Assembly: GCA_008680965.1 (NCBI GenBank)
Contig: NAKE01000001.1
Span: 1,240,001-1,304,000 of the forward strand
DNA from: Collinsella aerofaciens
GTDB lineage: Bacteria > Actinomycetota > Coriobacteriia > Coriobacteriales > Coriobacteriaceae
DNA length: 64,000 nt
Reading direction: 5' to 3'
Part shown: piece after piece, positions 41,422 through 49,751 of the stretch
Numbering within the stretch: the first letter of the stretch is position 1
Layout of the letters: each line of letters starts with the position of its first letter
Notes under the pieces: generated by a model
The model's database searches: none
What the model saw: the letters and a program-made list of their open reading frames with translations, nothing else
Told to the model about the DNA's origin: nothing
Made by a program: the position numbers and the translations under genes

Positions 41422-42717
41422 TTGAATAGCCAGCTGATCCAACAGGGCCGCGCCGCTTATCGCGCGGGTGATTATTCCGCTGCCGCCCAGATGCTCGGTG
41501 CGGCAAAGACCCCCGGTGAGATTATGGGCGAGGCCGACCATCTGCGTGGCAACGCCTTGATGCACTTGGGCATGTATGCCGAGGCCGCCGAGGCCTACGC
41601 CGCCGCCCTTAACGACGGTACCTATGGCAAGCGCGGCGCGCTGCTTACCAACCGCGGCAAGGCGCTTGCTGCCGTGGGTGACTATGTGACCGCAGCCCAG
41701 GCTTTCTCCGCTGCAACGCAGGATGCATCCTATGCCACGCCGTTTAAGGCCTATCTGGGTCTGGGCAACGCCCTGTTCCAGTCGGGCGATTATGCCAATG
41801 CCGGCACCGCCTTCCGTCAGGCTGCCATCGATGGCGCCAACCCGGCTCCCGCCGCCGCCCTCGGCGATCTTGGCCGCTGCTTCATTAAGCTCGGCCGTCC
41901 GGCAGACGCCGTAGAGACCTACCGCACGGCCATTGACTTTGCCGGTCCGCGCGACGACACACGTGCGCTTAACGCCGGTATGGGCGAGGCGCTCTCTGCC
42001 GCCGGTCGCCCCTCTGACGCGCTCGATGCCTTTAACGCCGCCACCGCCGATGGCATCTACCAGCTCACGCCCGAGCAGGCCGACGAGCTTGCCCGCGTGC
42101 ACGATTCCCTCGCCGCGCTTTCGGCCCAGACGGCCATGGCCACGGCGCCGGCTCCCGCGATGGATGCTCCCGCCGTCGACCCGCTCGACCCCACGGGTGC
42201 TACCGGTCAATTTATGCCCGACCCCTCGGACACCGGCTTCTTCACCCTGTCCGAGTCCGAGATGGTTCAGCAGGACCGCAAGGAGGCCAAGGTCCGTCGT
42301 CGCCATCGCCACACGGGCCTCAAGGTTTTCTTGGTGTTGCTTCTGCTGATCGTCATTGCCGCAGGCGGTCTTGGCTTCGCCTACACGCGCGGCCTGGGCT
42401 TTCCCTCGCAGGAGTCTGTTGTCACCGACCTGTTCCAGGCTGCCGGTGACGGCGATACCGCCAAGGCTGAGTCCTGTCTGGCCTCCAGCCTGTCCGAGGA
42501 CGCCAAGGCGATGATCGTTTCCTCGATCCCGCAGGGCGCCACCGTCTCCATCGAGGGCATGGACCAGTCTATGACCGAGACCACCGCCAAGGTCAAGGCG
42601 TCGCTGTCCAAGGGCGGCGAGCAAGAGTACACCGTCAAGTTCGTGCGCTCCGACAACCATATCGGTTGGGCCGTCTCCTCGCTCGACATCGATCTCTCGG
42701 CCGCTGACAACCAGTAG
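41422..42717 (+). CDS. TPR-repeat membrane protein
   Basis: A 431-residue protein. Residues about 1-235 are tetratricopeptide-like repeats rich in Ala (for example YRAGDYSAAAQMLGAAKT and YLGLGNALFQSGDYANAGTA). After a basic stretch KVRRRHRHTG comes one membrane helix near residues 295-315 and an extracytoplasmic domain of about 110 residues with FQAAGDGDTAKAESCLASSL. The start is TTG 41422 with AGGGGA upstream. The TPR half probably binds partner proteins in the cytoplasm; position just ahead of mreB hints at an envelope role. Confidence 0.75.
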   Translation: MNSQLIQQGRAAYRAGDYSAAAQMLGAAKTPGEIMGEADHLRGNALMHLGMYAEAAEAYAAALNDGTYGKRGALLTNRGKALAAVGDYVTAAQAFSAATQDASYATPFKAYLGLGNALFQSGDYANAGTAFRQAAIDGANPAPAAALGDLGRCFIKLGRPADAVETYRTAIDFAGPRDDTRALNAGMGEALSAAGRPSDALDAFNAATADGIYQLTPEQADELARVHDSLAALSAQTAMATAPAPAMDAPAVDPLDPTGATGQFMPDPSDTGFFTLSESEMVQQDRKEAKVRRRHRHTGLKVFLVLLLLIVIAAGGLGFAYTRGLGFPSQESVVTDLFQAAGDGDTAKAESCLASSLSEDAKAMIVSSIPQGATVSIEGMDQSMTETTAKVKASLSKGGEQEYTVKFVRSDNHIGWAVSSLDIDLSAADNQ

Positions 42718-42739
42718 TGACCTTATGAGATTTGGCGCT

Positions 42740-42772
42740 GCCCGGTGCTTCACCGCAAGTGAGGTGCCGGGC
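42740..42772 (+). terminator. Hairpin before mreB
   Basis: GCCCGGTGCTTCAC (42740-42753) pairs with GTGAGGTGCCGGGC (42759-42772) throughout, with three G-T pairs and a 5-nt loop. The following bases are only mildly T-rich, so termination may be partial. Confidence 0.55.
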
Positions 42773-42832
42773 TTGCGCTAGTATGATGGGCTAGTAGTTT
42801 TCCAGCAATCATCCAACACATCAGGAGTTGCG

Positions 42833-43876
42833 TTGTTTTCTTTGATGGATATGTTCTTCGGTAGCTATGCGGGCGATCTTGCCATCGACCTCGGCACCGC
42901 CAACACGCTTGTCTCCGTGCGCGGCAAGGGCATCGTCATTCGCGAGCCCTCCGTTGTCGCCATCGACAAGAACGATGAGCGCATCCTGGCTGTCGGTATC
43001 GAGGCAAAGCGCATGCTCGGCCGTACGCCCGGCAACATTGTGGCTGTGCGTCCCCTTAAGGACGGCGTTATCGCCGACTTCGACGTTACCGAGGCCATGC
43101 TTCGCTATTTTATCGACAAGGCGTCCGAGAAGCGCTATCCGTGGACCCCGCGTCCGCGCGTTGTCGTCTGCGTCCCCTCCGGTGTCACGTCGGTCGAGAA
43201 GCGCGCCGTTTTTGAGGCTACGATCCAGGCCGGTGCCCGCCAGGCATACCTGATCGAGGAGCCCATGGCCGCTGCCATCGGCGCCGACTTGCCTGTCGAG
43301 GAGCCCACTGGCTCCATGGTCATCGATATCGGTGGCGGTACCACCGAGGTCGCCGTTATCGCCATGGGCGGTATCGTCGTGTCGCAGTCCATCCGCATTG
43401 CCGGTGACGAGTTTGATCAGGCCATCCTTACCCACGTTCGCGATGCCTATAACCTGGCTATCGGCGAGCGCACGGCCGAGGACATCAAGATCAAGGTCGG
43501 TTCTGCCGTGCCGCTCAAGGACGAGCTCGACGTCGAGGTCAACGGCCGCGACGTGATCACGGGCCTGCCCAAGACCGTGCGCATCGAGAGTGAGGAGATT
43601 CGTCGCGCGCTTAACAAGCCGCTCGACGAGATGGCCAAGGCCGTCAAGGACGCCCTCGACGCCACGCCGCCCGATCTTGCCTCGGATCTTATGTACTACG
43701 GCATCCTGTTGACCGGTGGCGGTGCGCTGCTGCGCGGTCTCGACGTGCGTCTGCGCGACGAGACCGGCGTTTCGGTCAACGTCAGCCCTACGGCGCTCGA
43801 CAACGTCGTCAACGGCTGCGCCCGCGTGCTCGAGGCCAACGCGTTTGACGGTGGCTTCGTCCAGACCAATGCTTAA
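42833..43876 (+). CDS. mreB: Rod-shape actin homologue MreB
   Basis: A 347-residue actin-like protein that polymerises under the membrane and guides lateral wall synthesis. Motifs are DLAIDLGTANTLV (phosphate 1), VVCVPSGVTSVEKRAV, MVIDIGGGTTEVAVIAMGG (phosphate 2) and LLTGGGALLRGLD (adenosine). TTG 42833 is the likely start because AGGAG lies 6 nt upstream; ATG 42845 is too distant from it. First gene of a classical mreBCD-pbp2-rodA cluster. Confidence 0.95.
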   Translation: MFSLMDMFFGSYAGDLAIDLGTANTLVSVRGKGIVIREPSVVAIDKNDERILAVGIEAKRMLGRTPGNIVAVRPLKDGVIADFDVTEAMLRYFIDKASEKRYPWTPRPRVVVCVPSGVTSVEKRAVFEATIQAGARQAYLIEEPMAAAIGADLPVEEPTGSMVIDIGGGTTEVAVIAMGGIVVSQSIRIAGDEFDQAILTHVRDAYNLAIGERTAEDIKIKVGSAVPLKDELDVEVNGRDVITGLPKTVRIESEEIRRALNKPLDEMAKAVKDALDATPPDLASDLMYYGILLTGGGALLRGLDVRLRDETGVSVNVSPTALDNVVNGCARVLEANAFDGGFVQTNA

Positions 43877-43897
43877 TTTCCAAAAGGTGGATTCCAT

Positions 43898-44896
43898 TTG
43901 GCACGATCTTCGGGTTTCTCTTCAAATCTGAATACCAAGCGACAATCAACGGGTATGCGCCCGTTGATTGTTTTCAGCGTAATTTCGGTGCTGCTGCTCA
44001 CGTTTTACATTCGCGAGGGCGAGGCGGGGCCGATTCATGCCGTGCGTTCGGGCGTGACGACGATTACCTCGCCGGTGCGTTTTGTGGGCTCGGCTGTGGC
44101 CGCGCCCTTTAACGCAATCGGAAACGTGTTCTCAAACCTTACGGCTTCGCAAGACACCCTCGACGAGCTTAAGAAGCAAAACGAGGTCCTGACGTCAAAG
44201 GTTGCTGAGCTCTCCGAGGCTCAAAAGACCGCCGAGCGACTCGAGAGCCTGGTCGGTCTGCAGTCGACCTACAACCTCAAGTCCACCGCGGCTCGCATTG
44301 TCGGCGCGTCGGGCGATGCCTGGACCTCGACCGTTACCATCGACAAAGGCTCTGCCGACGGTCTTACCATCAACATGCCCGTGACGAGTTCTGCCGGTGT
44401 CATCGGTCAGATTATCGAGGTTTCGGCCAAGACCTCCACCGTCCGCCTGATTAGTGATGAGAACTCGGGCGTGTCCGCCATGGTGCAGGATACGCGCGCT
44501 CAGGGTATGCTGCAGGGGCAGCCCGACGGTACCCTGCGCCTGGAGCACGTGAGTGTCGATTCCGACGTGAAGGTGGGCGACATCATCGTGACCTCGGGCA
44601 TCGGCGGCGTATTCCCCAAGGGCCTGCCGCTCGGTACGGTCTCGTCGGTGGAGAAGTCTGCCAACGATGTGTACTACACCATCGTCGTGCGCGCCCAGAC
44701 AACGGCCGAAAACAACGAGGAAGTGCTGGTCATTACGTCGCTGACCGATGAGCAGTCGGCTTCGGACGAGGATGTGAGCAGCGCCAACAGTACGCCGCAG
44801 GGCACCTCGCGCGATGCGGCCACCAAGTCCAAAGACGAAAGCTCGGATGAAAGCTCCGATGCGTCCGACACGACTGACTCGGGTTCGAGCGAATAG
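43898..44896 (+). CDS. mreC: Rod-shape protein MreC
   Basis: A 332-residue membrane-anchored scaffold that links MreB to PBP2. A short cytosolic basic start is followed by a membrane helix (PLIVFSVISVLLLTFYI), a coiled coil (SQDTLDELKKQNEVLTSKVA) and paired beta domains with MVQDTRAQGMLQGQPDG and VGDIIVTSGIGGVFPKGLPLG. The C-terminal 45 residues are a Ser/Asp-rich tail. Start TTG 43898 has AGGTGG upstream. Confidence 0.93.
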   Translation: MARSSGFSSNLNTKRQSTGMRPLIVFSVISVLLLTFYIREGEAGPIHAVRSGVTTITSPVRFVGSAVAAPFNAIGNVFSNLTASQDTLDELKKQNEVLTSKVAELSEAQKTAERLESLVGLQSTYNLKSTAARIVGASGDAWTSTVTIDKGSADGLTINMPVTSSAGVIGQIIEVSAKTSTVRLISDENSGVSAMVQDTRAQGMLQGQPDGTLRLEHVSVDSDVKVGDIIVTSGIGGVFPKGLPLGTVSSVEKSANDVYYTIVVRAQTTAENNEEVLVITSLTDEQSASDEDVSSANSTPQGTSRDAATKSKDESSDESSDASDTTDSGSSE

Positions 44897-44908
44897 GGAG
44901 GCATGTCC

Positions 44909-45475
44909 ATGGATCTACACGAACAGGGGACTGGCTCCCGCACTTTTGCGATTGCCGCCATTGTCTGCGTCCTGCTGCAGGCGGGCTTGGCGCCGCAGAT
45001 CTCCATCGCGGGCGGTCGCGTCAACTTTATGATTATCCTGGTGTGCCTGAGTGTGTTTTCGGGCGATCCCACGCGGGCCGTCATCTGCGGTTTTTGCAGT
45101 GGCCTGTTCTACGACCTGTCGGCAGCCGTGCCGGTGGGCGTGATGTCGCTGTTGCTGACAGTGGGCAGCTTTGCCCTGACACACAGTGCCGCCGGTCAGA
45201 CGGGCGGCACCCCGAGCGCTCGCGGCATCACGGTGGGCGCCTTTGCGCTTGCCATTAACGTGATCTACAGCATTATCTTGCTATTTATGGGACTGGAATC
45301 GAGTTTTGTCGTGGCGATCTTTGGACACGCCCTGCCGTCCTCGATTCTGACCGGTCTGGTCGCCGTTCCGTTTTTGATGTCCGGCGTCGCGCCACAGTCT
45401 GGCTATGGGTTCTCCGCGCGCGGTGGGCGTCAGACGGGTATGCGCTTTAAGCCCAAGACCCGTAAGCTCAAATAG
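44909..45475 (+). CDS. mreD: Rod-shape protein MreD
   Basis: A 188-residue membrane protein of the elongasome with about five hydrophobic segments, including FMIILVCLSVFSGDPTRAVI and GLFYDLSAAVPVGVMSLLLT. The second ATG (44909) is preferred over ATG 44903 because GGGAGG is 7 nt upstream of it and only one base from the first. The C terminus is basic. Weak sequence conservation is normal for MreD; position between mreC and pbp2 supports the call. Confidence 0.88.
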   Translation: MDLHEQGTGSRTFAIAAIVCVLLQAGLAPQISIAGGRVNFMIILVCLSVFSGDPTRAVICGFCSGLFYDLSAAVPVGVMSLLLTVGSFALTHSAAGQTGGTPSARGITVGAFALAINVIYSIILLFMGLESSFVVAIFGHALPSSILTGLVAVPFLMSGVAPQSGYGFSARGGRQTGMRFKPKTRKLK

Positions 45476-45488
45476 GGGAGGTCTGTAG

Positions 45489-47558
45489 ATGTCTTCCCAG
45501 TTGACGGTTGTTGTCGCCGGTATCGTGCTGGTCGTGGCCATTGTGGTCGCGCTGGTCATCATGCGCCGCGGCGACTCCCGCTTTACCTACGACACGCAGC
45601 ACGGAACGGCCCCGCGCGCCACCGAGGGCGAGGGCAATACGGCCGCTACGGCCTTCAAGGGCCGCTTTTCCATCCTCACCGCGGGCGTGGGTGCGATGTT
45701 TGCCGCGCTTGCCGTTAAGCTGTGGGGCATGCAGATGGTCTCGTCGGACTACTACGACAAGCAGGCCAAGAGCAATCAGACCCGTACCGTTACCACGCCT
45801 GCCGTTCGTGGCCGCATCTTGGACCGCAACGGCGTCGCGCTGGTGCAAAACCGCCCCTCGCTCGCCGTCGTCGCCTATCGCGACCTTGCCGACGACAAGG
45901 TACTGGTGCGTCATCTTGCCAACGTGCTCGGCATGCCGTATATCGCGGTGCTGCGCAACATCCAGGACAATTCCGAAGGCGCGCAGAGCCTGCATACGAT
46001 CGCGACTGACGTGCGCCGCTCCACTGTCGCCTACATTCAGGAGCACGCCGGTGAGTTTCCCGGCGTGAAGATCGCCGAGCGCACCGAGCGCCAATACCCG
46101 TATGGCGAGACCGCCTGCCATATCTTGGGCTATACCGGCACCATTACCTCCGAGCAGCTCGAGGCGCAGAACAGGAAGTCGTCGGACGGCAGCGATAGCG
46201 CGGCTGGCCAGATCTCGTATCAATCGGGCGATATTGTGGGCCAGGCGGGCGTAGAGATTTACTACGAAAATCTGCTGCAGGGCATTCGTGGTGAGCAGAC
46301 CGTGAAAGTTGACGCCTCGGGTAACGTGACCGGTCAAGCCGGCGCCGTTCCCGCCAAGGCCGGTTCTGACATTAAGCTTACGCTCGATCTTAAGATTCAA
46401 CAGGCCTGCGAGACGGCTCTGGCGAATGCCATTGAGCTTGCCAAGACCACGGGTCATAGCGATGCCGGCAACGGCGCCGTGGTGTGCCTCGATCCCAACA
46501 ATGGTGAGATTCTGGGTATGGCGAGCGAGCCCAAGTTTGATCCGTCGGTGTTCATCGGCGGCGTTTCCAACGACGTGTGGACCGAGCTCAACGACGACAA
46601 GGGTTCGCATCCGCTGCTCAACCGCGCCATTAGCGGCCAGTATATGTCGGCTTCGACCATCAAGCCGCTCTCGGCTCTGGCCGGTCTTGAGTTTGGAACC
46701 TACACCTCAGGCCAGACCACGAACTGCACGGGCTATTGGACGGGCCTGGGCAAGTCATGGGGTAAGTACTGCTGGCTGCATTCCGGTCACGGCACTATGA
46801 CGCTGCAATCCGGTATCGCCAACTCGTGCGACCCCGTGTTTTACGATATGGGTAAGGCGTTTTTCTACAACGACCAGCATCCCGAGGGTCTGCAAGAGGT
46901 CTTTCGCCGTTGGGGCCTGGGCAAGACCTGCGGCATCGATCTGCCAAGTGAGGGCACCGGTCGCATTCCTGACGCCAAGTGGAAAGAGTCCTACTTTACC
47001 GACGCCTCGGCCGAGGACCGCAAGTGGAATGCCGGCGATATGACTAACATCGCTATCGGCCAGGGCGACATTTTGGTGACGCCGCTGCAGATGGCGTGTG
47101 CCTACATGGGCCTTGCCAACGGCGGCAAACAGTATGTGCCGCATGTGTTCTTGTCTGCTGTCTCGCGTGATGGCGACGGCGATGCCTACAAGTACAACGG
47201 CAAGGGCAAAAAGAAGCGCCTTGAGGCTCAAATTAACAACGATGCTGATCTTGCGCTGGTCCGCAACGGCATGCACGATGTGATTTACTCGGCGTCGACT
47301 TCGACCGCCGCACACTTTAACTCCTTGACCCCCACGGTCTACGGCAAGTCCGGCACGGGCGAGAAGAGCGGCGAGGACGATTACGCGTGGTTTTGCGCCT
47401 ACGCGCCGGCCGATGAGCCCAAGTACGTGATTGTCACTGTCTTGGAACAGGGCGGTGGTGGCTCCGATACCGCGCTGCACGTCGTGCGCGATGTCCTCGG
47501 TGCCATTTATGACGAGCCCGACACATCTTCTGCCACGGGCGATTCTTCGGTTCGATAG
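45489..47558 (+). CDS. mrdA: Penicillin-binding protein 2, elongation transpeptidase
   Basis: A 689-residue class B PBP that cross-links peptidoglycan during elongation, partner of RodA. There is a hydrophobic segment at about residues 5-25 and a second at about 60-80, then the dimerisation/pedestal region with TPAVRGRILDRNGVALV. The transpeptidase domain has SxxK as S389-T-I-K392, an SxN-like IANSCDPVFYDMGK and KSGTG at 620-624. The two N-terminal hydrophobic segments are unusual; most family members have one. Confidence 0.92.
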   Translation: MSSQLTVVVAGIVLVVAIVVALVIMRRGDSRFTYDTQHGTAPRATEGEGNTAATAFKGRFSILTAGVGAMFAALAVKLWGMQMVSSDYYDKQAKSNQTRTVTTPAVRGRILDRNGVALVQNRPSLAVVAYRDLADDKVLVRHLANVLGMPYIAVLRNIQDNSEGAQSLHTIATDVRRSTVAYIQEHAGEFPGVKIAERTERQYPYGETACHILGYTGTITSEQLEAQNRKSSDGSDSAAGQISYQSGDIVGQAGVEIYYENLLQGIRGEQTVKVDASGNVTGQAGAVPAKAGSDIKLTLDLKIQQACETALANAIELAKTTGHSDAGNGAVVCLDPNNGEILGMASEPKFDPSVFIGGVSNDVWTELNDDKGSHPLLNRAISGQYMSASTIKPLSALAGLEFGTYTSGQTTNCTGYWTGLGKSWGKYCWLHSGHGTMTLQSGIANSCDPVFYDMGKAFFYNDQHPEGLQEVFRRWGLGKTCGIDLPSEGTGRIPDAKWKESYFTDASAEDRKWNAGDMTNIAIGQGDILVTPLQMACAYMGLANGGKQYVPHVFLSAVSRDGDGDAYKYNGKGKKKRLEAQINNDADLALVRNGMHDVIYSASTSTAAHFNSLTPTVYGKSGTGEKSGEDDYAWFCAYAPADEPKYVIVTVLEQGGGGSDTALHVVRDVLGAIYDEPDTSSATGDSSVR

Positions 47559-47567
47559 GAGGTTGCG

Positions 47568-48794
47568 ATGGATTTTTCGCCGGCGGACCTGTTCCGCTCA
47601 ACTAAAACCGGTTCCCGCAGCAGCCTGGACCGTGTCAACAAGCAGCTTTCGGCCTCGCGCGGCACGTTTCGCCAGAAGGTGCACATCGGCGTGCTGCTGG
47701 CAACCTTGGCACTCGTTGCCTATGGTGCCATCATCATTTGGTCGGCATCGCAGTTTAAGGCCGACGCCTCATTTTCGCGCCACCTGTTGGGCATCGGCAT
47801 CGGTGCGGTGCTTGCGGTGCTCGTCTGGCGTACCGATCTGCGCGGCATCTCTAACTTCTCGACGGCGCTGCTCGTCATCGACCTCATTGTGATTTTCTCG
47901 CCCAAGATTCCGGGGCTGTCCTATACGGGCGGTCTGGGCATGACGGGCTGGATCAAGATTCCCGGTATCGGTCTTACCTTCCAGCCGGTCGAGCTCGCCA
48001 AGCTCATCACGATCTTCTTTATCGCCACGCTTGGTTCGCAGTACAACGGCCGCATCGATACCGCCCGCGACTACATTAAGCTCTGCGGCATGCTTTCCGT
48101 TCCGTTTTTGGCCGTCGTCGCTATGGGCGACCTGGGTTCGGGCTTGGTCGTGTTGGTGTCGGGTGCCGTTGTGATCTGCATGAGCGGTGCGCGCCGCGAA
48201 TGGGTGCTGTCGACCTTGGCTCTGCTCGTGGGTTTGGTGGCGCTCATCCTGGCGCTCGATTCGGTGCTCGATTCTCTTTTGGGCCATGACGTTTTGATCA
48301 AGCAGTACCAGATGAACCGACTGACCGTCTTTATCGACCCCGATAATGCCGATTCGGACGATGCCTACAACTTGCAGCAATCGCTCATCGCGGTTGGATC
48401 GGGTGGCTTTTTCGGTAAAGGTCTGGGCCATGCGACGCAGTCTGCCGGTGGCTTTCTGCCCGAGTTCCACACCGACTTCGTCTTTGCCTTTTTGTCCGAG
48501 ACCTTTGGCTTCTGCGGCTCCTTTTTGCTGCTGTGCCTGTACGTGCTGCTCATGTTCTCGACGATTCGCGTCGCCTTTAAGTGTGAGTCTCTGTTCCTAC
48601 GCTTGTCATGCGTGGGTATCGTCGGCATGTGGGCATTCCAGACCTTCGAGAACATCGGCATGTGCATCGGCATGATGCCGATTACCGGTATTCCGCTGCC
48701 GTTCATTAGCTTCGGTTCGTCGTCGATGATGATCCAGTTGCTGACGGTGGGTATCGTACAATCCATATGGCGGCATCGTTCGGGCGCCGCGTAA
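47568..48794 (+). CDS. rodA: RodA/FtsW-family peptidoglycan polymerase
   Basis: A 408-residue SEDS protein with about ten membrane segments that polymerises lipid II and pairs with PBP2. Motifs are GLTFQPVELAKLITIFFIA, AVVAMGDLGSGLVVLVSG, QQSLIAVGSGGFFGKGLG, FLPEFHTDFVFAFLSETFG and IPLPFISFGSSSMMIQL. Start ATG 47568 has AGGAGG upstream. Completes the elongasome cluster. Confidence 0.94.
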   Translation: MDFSPADLFRSTKTGSRSSLDRVNKQLSASRGTFRQKVHIGVLLATLALVAYGAIIIWSASQFKADASFSRHLLGIGIGAVLAVLVWRTDLRGISNFSTALLVIDLIVIFSPKIPGLSYTGGLGMTGWIKIPGIGLTFQPVELAKLITIFFIATLGSQYNGRIDTARDYIKLCGMLSVPFLAVVAMGDLGSGLVVLVSGAVVICMSGARREWVLSTLALLVGLVALILALDSVLDSLLGHDVLIKQYQMNRLTVFIDPDNADSDDAYNLQQSLIAVGSGGFFGKGLGHATQSAGGFLPEFHTDFVFAFLSETFGFCGSFLLLCLYVLLMFSTIRVAFKCESLFLRLSCVGIVGMWAFQTFENIGMCIGMMPITGIPLPFISFGSSSMMIQLLTVGIVQSIWRHRSGAA

Positions 48795-48812
48795 CCGCTG
48801 GAGGGGTTTGCT

Positions 48813-49742
48813 ATGAAGATTCCCGTGGACAAGCTGACCCGCGTCTTTAAGATGGGCGCGACCACCAAGAAGGATTCCGACACGCCGGTTCGCGTGTCCG
48901 TCTACCTCGATTCGTCTGCCTCGCGTTTTTTGGTCGAGACGGTGCGCGATGCCTTCGTGCCGCAGACGACGTCTGGCATTGTGCGCGTTGAGCGCCTGGG
49001 TGAGGACCGTATCGTCCCCAAGACCGATACCGACGTGGTGCTGGTCCTTTCGTGCGGATCCGACCGTCTGGAGAGCGCTGTACAGGAGCTTGTGATTGCC
49101 GGCGCCCCCGTGTGCGTGCTGGCCGAGTCCGCTGTCGAGGTGCCTTTTATCCAGGAGTCCACGCCCATGCTCGGCGCGGTGGCGGCTACCGATAAGACGT
49201 ATCTGCTCGAGACGCTCGCTCGCTGGATTCTCGACCGCACGGACAAGGAGACAGCCTTTGCGGCGAACTTTGCCTTTATGCGTATCGCCGCCGCCAACCG
49301 CATCATCACCTCGTGCGCGCTTACCAATATGGCGACGGGTGCGCTGGTGTTTTTGCCGGGGGCCGATTATCCCGTTATGGCGCTGGCGCAGGTGGGCATG
49401 CTCTTTGAGCTCGCGGCCATCTTTGGACGCGGTATTAAGCCCGAGCGCGGCTACGAGGTCGCGGGCGTGCTTGCCGGCGGCTTGGTGCTCCGCGCCGTCA
49501 CCCGCGCCCTGGTAAAGCAGACGCCGCATATCGGGTTTGTCGTCAAGGCGCTGACCGCCGCCGCGGGCACCTATGGTATGGGCCGTGCGCTCGTTTCGCT
49601 GTATGAGCGCGACATCGATTACAGCCGTGCCAACGAGGTGGCTGCCGCCACGTTCTCGCGCGTTCGCGACCTGGTGACCACGGTTGCCGGCGCTACTCGT
49701 CCCATGGGTCCCTTTGAGGACGCATCCGATCTCGCTGCTTAG
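48813..49742 (+). CDS. DUF697-like helical protein of unknown function
   Basis: A 309-residue protein. An N-terminal region of about 130 residues is Rossmann-like (VVLVLSCGSDRLESAVQELV). The C-terminal two-thirds is Ala-rich and helical with FAFMRIAAANRIITSCALTN and FLPGADYPVMALAQVGMLFE, resembling the DUF697 family of putative membrane-associated proteins. Its cellular role is unknown. It sits between rodA and radical SAM genes and has a good Shine-Dalgarno (GGAGG). Confidence 0.65.
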   Translation: MKIPVDKLTRVFKMGATTKKDSDTPVRVSVYLDSSASRFLVETVRDAFVPQTTSGIVRVERLGEDRIVPKTDTDVVLVLSCGSDRLESAVQELVIAGAPVCVLAESAVEVPFIQESTPMLGAVAATDKTYLLETLARWILDRTDKETAFAANFAFMRIAAANRIITSCALTNMATGALVFLPGADYPVMALAQVGMLFELAAIFGRGIKPERGYEVAGVLAGGLVLRAVTRALVKQTPHIGFVVKALTAAAGTYGMGRALVSLYERDIDYSRANEVAAATFSRVRDLVTTVAGATRPMGPFEDASDLAA

Positions 49743-49751
49743 GGGTTTCTT

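Noticed and set aside
41401..42753. A 450-codon antisense frame opposite the TPR gene
   Set aside because: Shadow of a real gene; Gly/Arg/His-rich with no motif or ribosome site.
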